Shown piece after piece: positions 43,458-52,107 of a stretch of DNA of 64,000 bases. The position numbers were made by a program, and so were the translations under genes. The stretch lies in the NCBI GenBank assembly GCA_036265385.1, contig DATAPD010000015.1:62001-126000 (forward strand), in the 5' to 3' direction. Position 1 is the first letter of the stretch. The number at the start of each line of letters is the position of its first letter. Under the pieces are notes generated by a model, which had not been told where the DNA came from, made no database searches, and saw only the letters and a program-made list of their open reading frames with translations. The DNA comes from DATAPD01 sp036265385 (GTDB taxonomy: Bacteria; Acidobacteriota; Terriglobia; Terriglobales; Acidobacteriaceae).

Positions 43458-44255
43458 ATGCCGCAGCACGCCAAACTCTACCTCAAAATCGGAGATGTCG
43501 CTCGCATGGTGGGCGTTTCTCCATCGGCGATCCGTGCGTGGGAGAACCTTGGTCTCACTCGTCCTCAGCGAACTGAAAGCAAGTATCGTTTGTACTCAGC
43601 GGATGATGTAAAACTCCTCAAACGCGCACGCTATCTCCGCCGTGTGCGTGGACTCAACGCTCCCGCGATTGTGCAGTTGTTGAAGAGAGACGGACTTCTC
43701 AAATCTTCCCGAAGCAACGGTGCCGGTGCTCTCGGCGCTCGGTTGAGGAAATTACGTATCAAGGAAGGACTCGGCTTGGCTCCTGTTGCAAAAGCCACCG
43801 GGATCTCTGTTGGATTTCTCAGCGCCATCGAGCGATCTCAGATGAGCGCTTCGGTAGGAACGTTGCGAAAGCTCGCAAAGTTCTATCGAACAAATATTCT
43901 CGAATTCTTTGATGCTGCAGAGTCCAATAGTCCACTGGTGAGCCCCAATAAGCGAAAAGTACTGGAGGCTGGACCGGGAGTGCGAATGGAATTATTGGCC
44001 TCGGGTCACACCGTCATGGAACCGCATTTGTTTCGAATCGCACCGTCCTCCGGTAGTGGTGAGTCGTACACGCACGATGGCGAGGAATTTCTGTACATTT
44101 TGCGCGGCCGATTGAATATCGCGCTGGAGAAAACCGAATACCAGTTGAAAATTGGCGACGGCTTCTATTTTCAAAGCAACACTCCGCATCGCTGGAAAAA
44201 CCCGGGAAAGACAGAGACCTGGGTCTTATGGATTAATACGCCTCCAACTTTCTGA
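43458..44255 (+). CDS. Three-domain regulator: MerR HTH + XRE HTH + cupin
   Basis: A 265-residue transcription factor. Residues about 9-76 are a MerR-type winged HTH (LKIGDVARMVGVSPSAIRAWENLGL...KYRLYSADDVKLLKRARYLRRVRG). Residues about 93-152 form an XRE HTH (LGARLRKLRIKEGLGLAPVAKATGISVGFLSAIERSQ). Residues about 185-262 are a cupin sensor (SYTHDGEEFLYILRG and GDGFYFQSNTPHRW). XRE plus cupin is the architecture of PuuR; the added MerR domain is unusual. It is divergent from the TonB receptor and just upstream of the amidohydrolase-PotDABC genes, so it probably controls the polyamine cluster and itself. The ligand is unknown. Confidence 0.88.
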   Translation: MPQHAKLYLKIGDVARMVGVSPSAIRAWENLGLTRPQRTESKYRLYSADDVKLLKRARYLRRVRGLNAPAIVQLLKRDGLLKSSRSNGAGALGARLRKLRIKEGLGLAPVAKATGISVGFLSAIERSQMSASVGTLRKLAKFYRTNILEFFDAAESNSPLVSPNKRKVLEAGPGVRMELLASGHTVMEPHLFRIAPSSGSGESYTHDGEEFLYILRGRLNIALEKTEYQLKIGDGFYFQSNTPHRWKNPGKTETWVLWINTPPTF

Positions 44256-44290
44256 CACATTGATACACTCAAACGCCTGACGGGAGCCCT

Positions 44291-46036
44291 ATGGAAAACA
44301 AGTCTTCGAAACAACTTCTGTGGACGGTGATCCTTTCCCTCGTAATGCTGCTGTTGTGTCCGACGCTGTTTGCTGAAACACCAGCTGATCTGCTCATAAC
44401 AAATGCCCGCGTCTACACGGTCAACGCTAGGCAGCCCTGGGCGGAAGCGATCGCGATTCGCGATGACAAGGTCGTGGCGGTCGGCTCAGCAAGTGAATTG
44501 CAAAAATTGCATGGGACGTCGACGAAGACCATCGACGCGGGTGGGCGCCTAGTTCTGCCAGGGTTCACTGATTGTCACGTGCATTTCATGAGTGGCTCGC
44601 TTGGGCTGACGCACGTAGATCTGAACGGCGCGAACACGGTGCAGGAAATTCAGAAGCGGGTAAAGGAGTACGCCGCTTCTCATCCGAACGAAGCGTGGAT
44701 TCAAGGCATGGGTTGGCAATATCCCGTTTTTGGTCCCACTGCTTTACCCAACAAGAAGCTTCTGGACGATGTCGTAGCCGAGAGACCTGTGTACATGGTG
44801 GCTTATGACGGACACAGTTCGTGGGCCAACAGCAAAGCATTAGCGATGGCAGGCATTGACAAGAACACCCCTGATCCGCCGAACGGAAAAATTGTTCGCG
44901 ATGGAAATGGCGAGCCTACGGGCGCTTTGAAAGAGGCCGCCGGCGATCTAGTCGAAAAACTACTGCCAAAACCTACCCGCGAAGAGCGCATGGAAGCGTT
45001 GCGCAAGGGATTTCATGAGGCGAATCGTTTTGGAGTCGTGCGAGTTCACAGCGCTGGCGGTGACTTCGAGTACTTGGACCTGTATGACGAGTTGCGGAAA
45101 AAGGGAGAGCTCACGATCCGTACGTACATCGCTTACTTTCTGGATCCGCCGGAATTAAAGCCAGACCAGCTCGAAAAAATCGAGCAGGCTCGCAAGCAGT
45201 ACAACGATGATTGGATCTCGGGTGGCGTCGTAAAAACGATGCTGGATGGTGTGATCGAAGCTCACACGGCCGCGGTTCTTGGCACGTATGCCGATGACAC
45301 CAGCTTAACGGGTAAATTGTTTTGGGACCCTGACAAGTACAAACAAGCGATTTCCGAATTAGACAAACGCGGACTGCAGATCTTCACACATGCGATCGGG
45401 GACCTCGCGGTTCGAACTGCCTTTGATGCGTACGAAAACGCTCAAAAGCAAAATCACAACACCGATGATCGTCCGAGAATAGAACATATCGAAACGATCA
45501 CAGCTCAGGATATCCCGCGCTTCGGCAAGCTTGGCGTGATCGCAAGTTTTCAACCACTGCACACGGACCCCAATGAAGACACTTTGAAAGTGTGGGCGGT
45601 AGCTGCAGGGCCGGATCGAGTGAGTCGAGCATGGCCTTGGAAGAGCGTAGAAAATACTGGCGGACGATTAGCATTCGGCAGCGACTGGCCGGTAGTCACA
45701 ATCAGTCCGTGGCCGGGCGTGCAGAACGCGTTAACGCGGCAAACTGCTGAAGGAGAACCCGCGGGAGGATGGGTTCCGAAAGAACGAATCAGTCTGGAAG
45801 ATACGATCAAAGCCTACACGCTCGGGGCGGCATACGCCGGTCGTCGGGAAAAGACGGAAGGTTCAATCGAACCAGGAAAATTGGCGGACATGATCATTCT
45901 TTCTCAGGATCTTTTTAAGATCGAACCCTCTGACATCATCAAAACTGAAGTGCTTACAACGATCGTTGGAGGCAAAGTCGTCTACGAATCTCCCAACTGG
46001 GCAACGCAGAAGACCACGGCGGAGAACTACAAATGA
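44291..46036 (+). CDS. Exported YtcJ-type amidohydrolase
   Basis: A 581-residue metal-dependent hydrolase of the amidohydrolase superfamily (YtcJ / DUF-like branch). A signal-type hydrophobic N-terminus (LLWTVILSLVMLLLCPTLFAE) suggests a periplasmic enzyme. The barrel carries the metal motif DCHVHFMSG, TSLTGKLFWD, HAIGDLAVR, PRIEHIETI and FGSDWPVV, followed by the composite beta domain (SIEPGKLADMIILSQD). Its last 4 bases overlap the start of the solute-binding-protein gene, so it belongs to the uptake operon. A role in releasing an amine from an amide before import is inferred from this context only. Confidence 0.85.
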   Translation: MENKSSKQLLWTVILSLVMLLLCPTLFAETPADLLITNARVYTVNARQPWAEAIAIRDDKVVAVGSASELQKLHGTSTKTIDAGGRLVLPGFTDCHVHFMSGSLGLTHVDLNGANTVQEIQKRVKEYAASHPNEAWIQGMGWQYPVFGPTALPNKKLLDDVVAERPVYMVAYDGHSSWANSKALAMAGIDKNTPDPPNGKIVRDGNGEPTGALKEAAGDLVEKLLPKPTREERMEALRKGFHEANRFGVVRVHSAGGDFEYLDLYDELRKKGELTIRTYIAYFLDPPELKPDQLEKIEQARKQYNDDWISGGVVKTMLDGVIEAHTAAVLGTYADDTSLTGKLFWDPDKYKQAISELDKRGLQIFTHAIGDLAVRTAFDAYENAQKQNHNTDDRPRIEHIETITAQDIPRFGKLGVIASFQPLHTDPNEDTLKVWAVAAGPDRVSRAWPWKSVENTGGRLAFGSDWPVVTISPWPGVQNALTRQTAEGEPAGGWVPKERISLEDTIKAYTLGAAYAGRREKTEGSIEPGKLADMIILSQDLFKIEPSDIIKTEVLTTIVGGKVVYESPNWATQKTTAENYK

Positions 46037-47100
46037 TTCGGTCTCGAATCTGGCGAGTCGTTCTTGTCTGCGTGGTGATTGCGGGTTTGGGTTCTTGTCA
46101 GAAGAAAACGCCCACGCTCAATCTTTTGGTTTGGGAAGGATACGCAGATCCATCCTTTATTCAAGGATTCGAAGAACAATGCCGCTGCAAAGTATCGGCG
46201 TCCTACATGGGTTCGAGCGATGAGTTGGTGGCCAAGCTTCGAGGCGGCAGTGCGGGAACATATGACGTGATTTCGCCCTCGAGTGATGTTGCAACAATGA
46301 TTTCGGAGGGCGGTTTAGCAGCGCCTCTCGATTTGTCGAAACTCCCCACCTACAACCAACTATCGCCACAGCTCACATCGATGCCACTGGTCAAAGCCAA
46401 CGGGCAAGTTTATGGAGTTCCATTCACCTGGGGGCCCAATCCACTTATCTACGACACGACTGCATTTCCTCAACCCCCCGATTCCTGGTCCGCATTTTGG
46501 GATCCCAAGCTCAAGGGAAAGTTGTCGGTTTGGGATGAGCTTTCGACCGTGTATATGGCCGCGCAGGTTCTTGGCTATGACAAACCCGATCCATCGCACC
46601 TCTACAATCTTAGCGATCAAGAACTGGAAGCTGTAAAGAAAAAGCTGCTTGAACTAAAACCCAACATTCGAAAAATGTGGTCCACTGGCGGCGAACTCAC
46701 CAATCTCTTCGAAAATCATGAGGTCACCGCTGCGATGGGTTGGCCTCTAATGACGAACCAACTTAAGAAGGCCAATTTCCCGGTAGGCGAAACGATACCA
46801 AAAGAGAACACAACTGGATGGATCGATCATCTGATGATTACCGCCGGCAGCGAAAACAAAGAACTCGCGTACAGATTTTTGGAATACATGATCCAGGACA
46901 AAACACAAAAATCGGTTAGCGATGTAACCGGTTACACTCCAGCAAATCCTCAATCTGCGAAGTACATGAATCCCGCCGAAGTAAAAGGCCTTCATCTTGA
47001 CGACGTCGACAACTATCAAAAGCGAATTTATTTCTGGCAGAATGTGCCCCGTCGTGCAAAGTACAACGAAGTCTGGAATGAAGTGAAAGCAGCGCAATAG
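46033..47100 (+). CDS. potD: Spermidine/putrescine-type ABC solute-binding lipoprotein
   Basis: Periplasmic binding protein of the PotD/PotF family, 355 residues. It has a lipoprotein signal with lipobox LGSC (Cys about 17), then LNLLVWEGYADPSFIQGFEEQCRCKVSASYMGSSDELVAKL and GTYDVISPSSDVATMISEGGLAAPLDLSKLPTYNQL. It starts with an ATGA overlap on the amidohydrolase gene and precedes the ATPase by 39 bases. The exact polyamine, or another cation or amino acid, is not readable from sequence. Confidence 0.9.
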   Translation: MIRSRIWRVVLVCVVIAGLGSCQKKTPTLNLLVWEGYADPSFIQGFEEQCRCKVSASYMGSSDELVAKLRGGSAGTYDVISPSSDVATMISEGGLAAPLDLSKLPTYNQLSPQLTSMPLVKANGQVYGVPFTWGPNPLIYDTTAFPQPPDSWSAFWDPKLKGKLSVWDELSTVYMAAQVLGYDKPDPSHLYNLSDQELEAVKKKLLELKPNIRKMWSTGGELTNLFENHEVTAAMGWPLMTNQLKKANFPVGETIPKENTTGWIDHLMITAGSENKELAYRFLEYMIQDKTQKSVSDVTGYTPANPQSAKYMNPAEVKGLHLDDVDNYQKRIYFWQNVPRRAKYNEVWNEVKAAQ

Positions 47101-47139
47101 CGACTTGGCGTTTTTCACAGAGCCGTCCTCATTGTTTCC

Positions 47140-48213
47140 ATGACTCTACCGACAAATGCGGTCGAACATGCGTCTTCGGGCGTGTTGCTTTCTATCCGTT
47201 CCGTCGCGAAAACATTTGGGAAAAATATCGTTTTACGCGACATCTCACTCGATGTTGCTGAGGGCGAATTCCTCACTATCCTCGGCGAAAGCGGTTCAGG
47301 AAAAACGACCCTCTTACGAATTATCGCTGGGTTTGAACAACCGACCTCGGGTTCGCTTGAGATGAGCGGCGAGCGTCTCGACTATCTACCACCGTACCGG
47401 CGTCCGGTGAACACAGTTTTTCAGCACTATGCGCTTTTTCCTCACCTCACCGTGGAGCAGAACGTCGGTTATGGTTTGACAGTCGCCAAGCGCTCCAAGG
47501 ATGAAGTTGCTTCCAGAGTCGAGGAAGCACTAGCCATGGTCAAAATGAGCGCATATGCGAAATCCAAGCCTTCCAAAATCAGCGGTGGACAGCAGCAGCG
47601 AGTGGCTTTAGCGCGCGCGCTTGTGAACCATCCCAAAATGCTCCTGCTCGACGAGCCCCTCTCGGCCCTGGATGCAAATCTTCGCCGGCAAATGCAGATG
47701 GAGTTAAAGGCGATGCAGCGCAAAGTGGGAATAACCTTCATTTTTGTCACACACGATCAGGAAGAAGCCATGGTGATGTCGGATCGGATTGCGCTCTTGC
47801 GTTCCGGGGAACTCGAACAAGTCGCAAGTCCGCGCGAGATTTACAGCCACCCGGCGACGTCCTATGTGGCACAGTTCATCGGGCACACCAATCTCTTGCA
47901 AGCAGAGGTTTCAAATGGAATCGCCCGATGTGGCGCGCTATCTTGGCCAACCAGTGAGCGCGATGGAAAAGTATTGTTCTCCCTGAGGCCCGAAAACATA
48001 CGACCGGCCGGCGCATCTTCGGACGTTTCTCGTTTCCTCGCACGCATCGCCGATCACGCTTTCCACGGCGCAACGGAGTTGTTACGACTCAAATGCGGAG
48101 ACCAGATGCTCACCGCGCGTGGAACAACTGGCGCGTCATCTTCCGGTGAAATGAATTTCGAATTCAGCCCAGCGGATGCCGTTGCAGTGCGACCTTCTGA
48201 GGAGCGTATTTAG
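47140..48213 (+). CDS. potA: Polyamine ABC transporter ATP-binding subunit
   Basis: ATPase of the spermidine/putrescine importer, 357 residues. Walker A is GESGSGKTTLL, the Q-loop region is VNTVFQHYALFPHL, the signature is ISGGQQQRVALARAL, Walker B is MLLLDEPLSALD, and the switch His lies in FVTHDQEEAM. The C-terminal TOBE domain (FSLRPENIRPAG...) is present. The last base overlaps the potB start. It completes the complex with PotD, PotB and PotC. Confidence 0.95.
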   Translation: MTLPTNAVEHASSGVLLSIRSVAKTFGKNIVLRDISLDVAEGEFLTILGESGSGKTTLLRIIAGFEQPTSGSLEMSGERLDYLPPYRRPVNTVFQHYALFPHLTVEQNVGYGLTVAKRSKDEVASRVEEALAMVKMSAYAKSKPSKISGGQQQRVALARALVNHPKMLLLDEPLSALDANLRRQMQMELKAMQRKVGITFIFVTHDQEEAMVMSDRIALLRSGELEQVASPREIYSHPATSYVAQFIGHTNLLQAEVSNGIARCGALSWPTSERDGKVLFSLRPENIRPAGASSDVSRFLARIADHAFHGATELLRLKCGDQMLTARGTTGASSSGEMNFEFSPADAVAVRPSEERI

Positions 48214-49061
48214 TGTTCTCCCGAGGCTACCGCACCGCCATCACACTGCCTCCGGTCCTCTGGGTTTCTCTCTTCCTGTTGCTTCCCTACACGTTGATGT
48301 TTGCGTATAGCTTTTGGTCTGTTTCTTCTACGCAGCAGATCGTCCAGACCTGGAGCTTCGAAAATTATCGCGAACTGCTCAGCCGCGATGTTTACTGGCA
48401 AACACTCCTGCGATCCATGTGGATTGCAGCAAGAGTGATGTTTTTTTCTCTCTTGCTGGGATATCCGCTCGCATATTTTCTTTCATTCCACGCCGCAAAA
48501 AGGAAGGACCTGTATTACCAGCTCGTCATCATTCCGCTATGGGTGAGCTACCTGGTACGCGCTTATGCGTGGAAAACAATTCTCGGCACCGACGGCGTTA
48601 TGAACACACTGTTGCAATACGTTCATCTGACGCATCATCCGCTTGATTTTTTGCTTTACAGTCCGTTCGCTGTAGTGTTGACACTCACACATATCTACAC
48701 ACCATTTACCATCTTGCCGATTTACGCCGCGCTGGAACACATTCCAAGGAACCTAGTGGAAGCATCGCACGATTTGGGCGCCTCTCAGTCACAAACTTTT
48801 TGGCGTGTGATTTTTCCGCTGTCACTGCCTGGAGTGCTAGCCGGTGCTACCTTCGCTTTTGTGCTAAGCCTTGGAGACTTCCTCGCTCCCCTTCTATTGG
48901 GTGGTCCCAGCGGAATCATGATTTCCAACATTGTTGTGAGCTTATTTGGGGCCGCGTACAACTGGCCGCTTGGAGCGGCTATTTCCCTCTGCATGCTTGG
49001 ACTCGTCGTAACTCTCTTGTTCCTCACTGAACGCCTGGAAAAAAAGTGGAGTTTCTCCTGA
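48213..49061 (+). CDS. potB: Polyamine ABC transporter permease PotB
   Basis: First inner-membrane permease of the importer, 282 residues with six membrane segments. The EAA-loop motif is NLVEASHDLGASQSQTFWRVIFPLSLPGVL, as in PotB. The start is GTG overlapping the potA stop, and the end overlaps the potC start by 16 bases. The operon order amidohydrolase-potD-potA-potB-potC is unbroken. Confidence 0.93.
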   Translation: MFSRGYRTAITLPPVLWVSLFLLLPYTLMFAYSFWSVSSTQQIVQTWSFENYRELLSRDVYWQTLLRSMWIAARVMFFSLLLGYPLAYFLSFHAAKRKDLYYQLVIIPLWVSYLVRAYAWKTILGTDGVMNTLLQYVHLTHHPLDFLLYSPFAVVLTLTHIYTPFTILPIYAALEHIPRNLVEASHDLGASQSQTFWRVIFPLSLPGVLAGATFAFVLSLGDFLAPLLLGGPSGIMISNIVVSLFGAAYNWPLGAAISLCMLGLVVTLLFLTERLEKKWSFS

Positions 49062-49894
49062 GGAAAGGCCAATCCAAAGATCGAAAGTCATATTGGCTTC
49101 GAGCGCACTGCCTCGCCGTATTCGGATTTCTATATCTTCCAATTTGTATTCTCGTTCTCTACTCATTTAACGGTCCCGGCGTTGGAGGGTTCCCACCACG
49201 CGATCTTACGTTGCGGTGGTATCGCATTCTGTTTGACGATGGCGCAATCTGGGATTCGGTTGGGAACAGTTTGACCGTGGCATTTGCGGCCATGCTGATT
49301 GCTTTGGCTCTTGGCATCCCTGCCGCACTCGCGTTGGATCGAGCAAGCTTTCCTGCGAAAGCCGTTTTCCGGAGATTGGTGCTACTTCCACTCATTCTTC
49401 CCGGAATCATCACTGGCTTGTCTCTTTTGATGCTTTTTAATGCTGCTTTGGTGAATTTGAGTTTGTTCACGATTGTGCTCGGACACGGAACTGCGCTGAT
49501 CTCCGTTGCAACAACTGAGGTATTCGCAGGCCTTCAAAAGCTCGACCGTGCGCAAGAAGAGGCCTCACTCGACTTGGGGGCTACCTACTGGCAAACATTC
49601 TGGAGAGTAACGATTCCAAATCTCAAGCTTTCGATCATCGGTGCGGCGCTCCTAATCTTTACTCTTTCCATGGATGAAATCGCAGTCAGCTTCTTCTTGA
49701 TTGGCCGAAACAACACACTGCCTCTTGAAATATGGGGACGCCTGAGAAGAGGAATCACGCCGGAGATCAACGCAATTTCTACTTTGATTTTCGTGTTCTC
49801 TCTGCTGGCCATCGTCCTCTGGTACCGCCTTCGCATGAAAGCAGAGGGCGGCCCCGATTTGGGCTCGGAATTGATAGAAGTAGCTGAGAATTGA
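49046..49894 (+). CDS. potC: Polyamine ABC transporter permease PotC
   Basis: Second permease subunit, 282 residues and six membrane segments, beginning at a GTG inside the end of potB. Its EAA loop reads RAQEEASLDLGATYWQTFWRVTIPNLKLSI. The C-terminus holds SMDEIAVSFFLIGRNNTLPLEIWGRLRRGITPEINAIST, typical of PotC. It closes the uptake operon. Confidence 0.93.
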   Translation: MEFLLRKGQSKDRKSYWLRAHCLAVFGFLYLPICILVLYSFNGPGVGGFPPRDLTLRWYRILFDDGAIWDSVGNSLTVAFAAMLIALALGIPAALALDRASFPAKAVFRRLVLLPLILPGIITGLSLLMLFNAALVNLSLFTIVLGHGTALISVATTEVFAGLQKLDRAQEEASLDLGATYWQTFWRVTIPNLKLSIIGAALLIFTLSMDEIAVSFFLIGRNNTLPLEIWGRLRRGITPEINAISTLIFVFSLLAIVLWYRLRMKAEGGPDLGSELIEVAEN

Positions 49895-49984
49895 TCGCGG
49901 ATTTGCCTGTTCGCCGACCAGCCTGAAGCTAAACATAGTAAAGTGATAGTAGTCCCTCTTGACTTCCCAGGAGACATTCGAAGC

Positions 49985-51811
49985 TTGAGCCAGAGTATCC
50001 GCAACATCGCCATCATTGCGCACGTGGATCATGGAAAGACGACCCTTGTCGATGCCATGCTCAAACAGAGCGGCACGTTTCGCTCGAACGAGCAAGTCGT
50101 TGAACGCGTGATGGATTCGAACGAATTGGAGCGGGAACGCGGTATCACGATTCTAGCCAAGAACACCGCTATCCATTATCACGACATAAAAATCAATATC
50201 GTCGACACACCGGGCCATAGCGACTTCGGTGGTGAAGTCGAACGCGCACTGAAGATGGTAGACGGCGTGATGCTGCTGGTTGACGCGAGTGAAGGTCCGC
50301 TGCCCCAAACAAGGTATGTGCTGGGAAAAGCGCTCGAAGCAAAGCTTCCACCGATTGTGGTCATCAACAAGATCGATCGAGCCGACGCGCGTCCTCAGGA
50401 AGTTTTGAATGAAATTTACGACCTGTTCATCGACTTGGATGCCAAAGAAGAGCAACTCGAATTTCCAGTGTTGTACACGAACGCCAAAACCGGCACATCT
50501 TCGTTGCTGATGGACCAGCCAGGCGATGATCTTCGGCCACTGTTCGATGCAATCGTCGAAACGATCCCCGAGCCAAAGGGCGATCCGACTGGCGCGCTGC
50601 AGATCCTGGTAGCGAATCTTGATTACAGCGACTACCTGGGACGGCTTGCAATCGCTCGAGTCTTCAATGGGACGATGAAGACGGGCGAAGAGGTAGCGAT
50701 TGCAAAGCGCGACGGCTCCTTCCAAAAAACTAAGATAACCAAGCTGTTCTCGTTTGCCGGACTGAAGCGAGTTGATACGACAGAAACGATACTCGGCGAC
50801 ATCATCGCCGTGGCCGGCGTTGAAGGCATCACCATTGGTGAGACGATCACGAATGCGGAGAATCCTGCTCCGCTCCCGGCCATTGTCATCGACGAACCGA
50901 CCATCGCCATGCAGTTCACGGTCAATAACTCTCCCTTCGCTGGACGTGAGGGAACATACGTCACATCGCGTAATCTACGCGATCGCTTACAGAAGGAGTT
51001 ATTGACGAATGTCTCTCTCCGGGTTGAAGAAACCGACAGCACCGATTCGTTCAACGTGCTGGGTCGAGGAGAACTGCAACTCTCGATCCTGATCGAGATG
51101 ATGCGACGCGAGGGGTATGAGCTGATGGTTGGCAAACCAGAGATCGTCACGAAGCGAATCGATGGCAAGCTGATGGAACCCGTCGAGCATCTCACAGTGG
51201 ATATCCCTGAAGAATTTGTAGGCGTTGTCATGGAACAACTCGGTTCGCGCAAAGCCGAAGTAGCCAACATGCATAACCACGGGTACGGGCGCGTTCGAAT
51301 CGAGTTCCGCGTTGCCAGTCGCGGTTTGATCGGGTTACGAAGCCAATTGCTCACGGACACGCGGGGCACCATCGTCATGAACTCTCTATTTGACGGATAT
51401 ACGGAATGGCAAGGCGAAATACCACATCGCCTCACTGGTGCTCTCATTGCTGATCGGCCCGGCACAACCACCGCATACTCGCTTTTCAACCTTCAGGAGC
51501 GTGGAGAACTGTTCGCAGGTCCCGGCGTTGACGTTTATGAAGGAATGGTGATCGGTGAAAATGCGAAAGACAATGACTTGGATGTGAATGTTGTCCGCGA
51601 AAAGAAGCTGACCAATATGCGCGCTTCCACCGCAGACGAAGCCATTCGCCTGGTCCCATTTCGTCAACTGAATCTTGAGCAGGCTATTGAGTTCATCGCC
51701 GAGGATGAGTTTATCGAAGTCACTCCAAAGACTCTTCGTTTGCGCAAAAAGATTTTGCAGGCCAATAAAAGAAAGAAACACTCGCTGACTCCCGTCGAAG
51801 AAGAAGCGTAA
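49985..51811 (+). CDS. typA: Translational GTPase TypA/BipA
   Basis: Ribosome-associated GTPase of the EF-G family, 608 residues from the TTG at 49985 (MSQSIRNIAIIAHVDHGKTTLVDAML, with GGAG about 10 bases upstream). A GTG 42 bases further up would add a non-homologous leader. G motifs are AHVDHGKT, DTPGHSDF and NKID. EF-G-like domains II, III and V follow, then the BipA-specific C-terminal domain. It is involved in 50S assembly and stress growth in other bacteria. It is joined to the Zn-ribbon gene by a TAATG overlap. Confidence 0.94.
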   Translation: MSQSIRNIAIIAHVDHGKTTLVDAMLKQSGTFRSNEQVVERVMDSNELERERGITILAKNTAIHYHDIKINIVDTPGHSDFGGEVERALKMVDGVMLLVDASEGPLPQTRYVLGKALEAKLPPIVVINKIDRADARPQEVLNEIYDLFIDLDAKEEQLEFPVLYTNAKTGTSSLLMDQPGDDLRPLFDAIVETIPEPKGDPTGALQILVANLDYSDYLGRLAIARVFNGTMKTGEEVAIAKRDGSFQKTKITKLFSFAGLKRVDTTETILGDIIAVAGVEGITIGETITNAENPAPLPAIVIDEPTIAMQFTVNNSPFAGREGTYVTSRNLRDRLQKELLTNVSLRVEETDSTDSFNVLGRGELQLSILIEMMRREGYELMVGKPEIVTKRIDGKLMEPVEHLTVDIPEEFVGVVMEQLGSRKAEVANMHNHGYGRVRIEFRVASRGLIGLRSQLLTDTRGTIVMNSLFDGYTEWQGEIPHRLTGALIADRPGTTTAYSLFNLQERGELFAGPGVDVYEGMVIGENAKDNDLDVNVVREKKLTNMRASTADEAIRLVPFRQLNLEQAIEFIAEDEFIEVTPKTLRLRKKILQANKRKKHSLTPVEEEA

Positions 51812-52047
51812 TGAAACGCCGGCGATCGAAGAGCGAGAAGACAGACGAAACGCCCAATCTCACCATGTTCCTCGTGCCGTGTAGTTGTGGGACGACTTTC
51901 GCTGTCACGAATGATTACGATCGCCGAGGTACACACCTACGCAGTTTCATTCCCTGCCCCAACTGCGGGAAGCGTCATGATCCCAAGAATCGACTTCTCA
52001 AAATCGGTTACGAACGGACCGGTTTCTGGAGAGTCGACGAGTGCTGA
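51811..52047 (+). CDS. Small zinc-ribbon protein
   Basis: A 78-residue protein with a basic N-terminus and a likely zinc ribbon: PCSCGTTFAV (CxC) and FIPCPNCGKRHDP (CxxC). It starts on the last base of the typA stop, so it is translated with it. No known family is recognised. Confidence 0.65.
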   Translation: MKRRRSKSEKTDETPNLTMFLVPCSCGTTFAVTNDYDRRGTHLRSFIPCPNCGKRHDPKNRLLKIGYERTGFWRVDEC

Positions 52048-52107
52048 AGTTGTAGCCATCGCACTCTCCCACTAGAATGACCGCTCATTGTCGCCACGGA
52101 GACAAAC

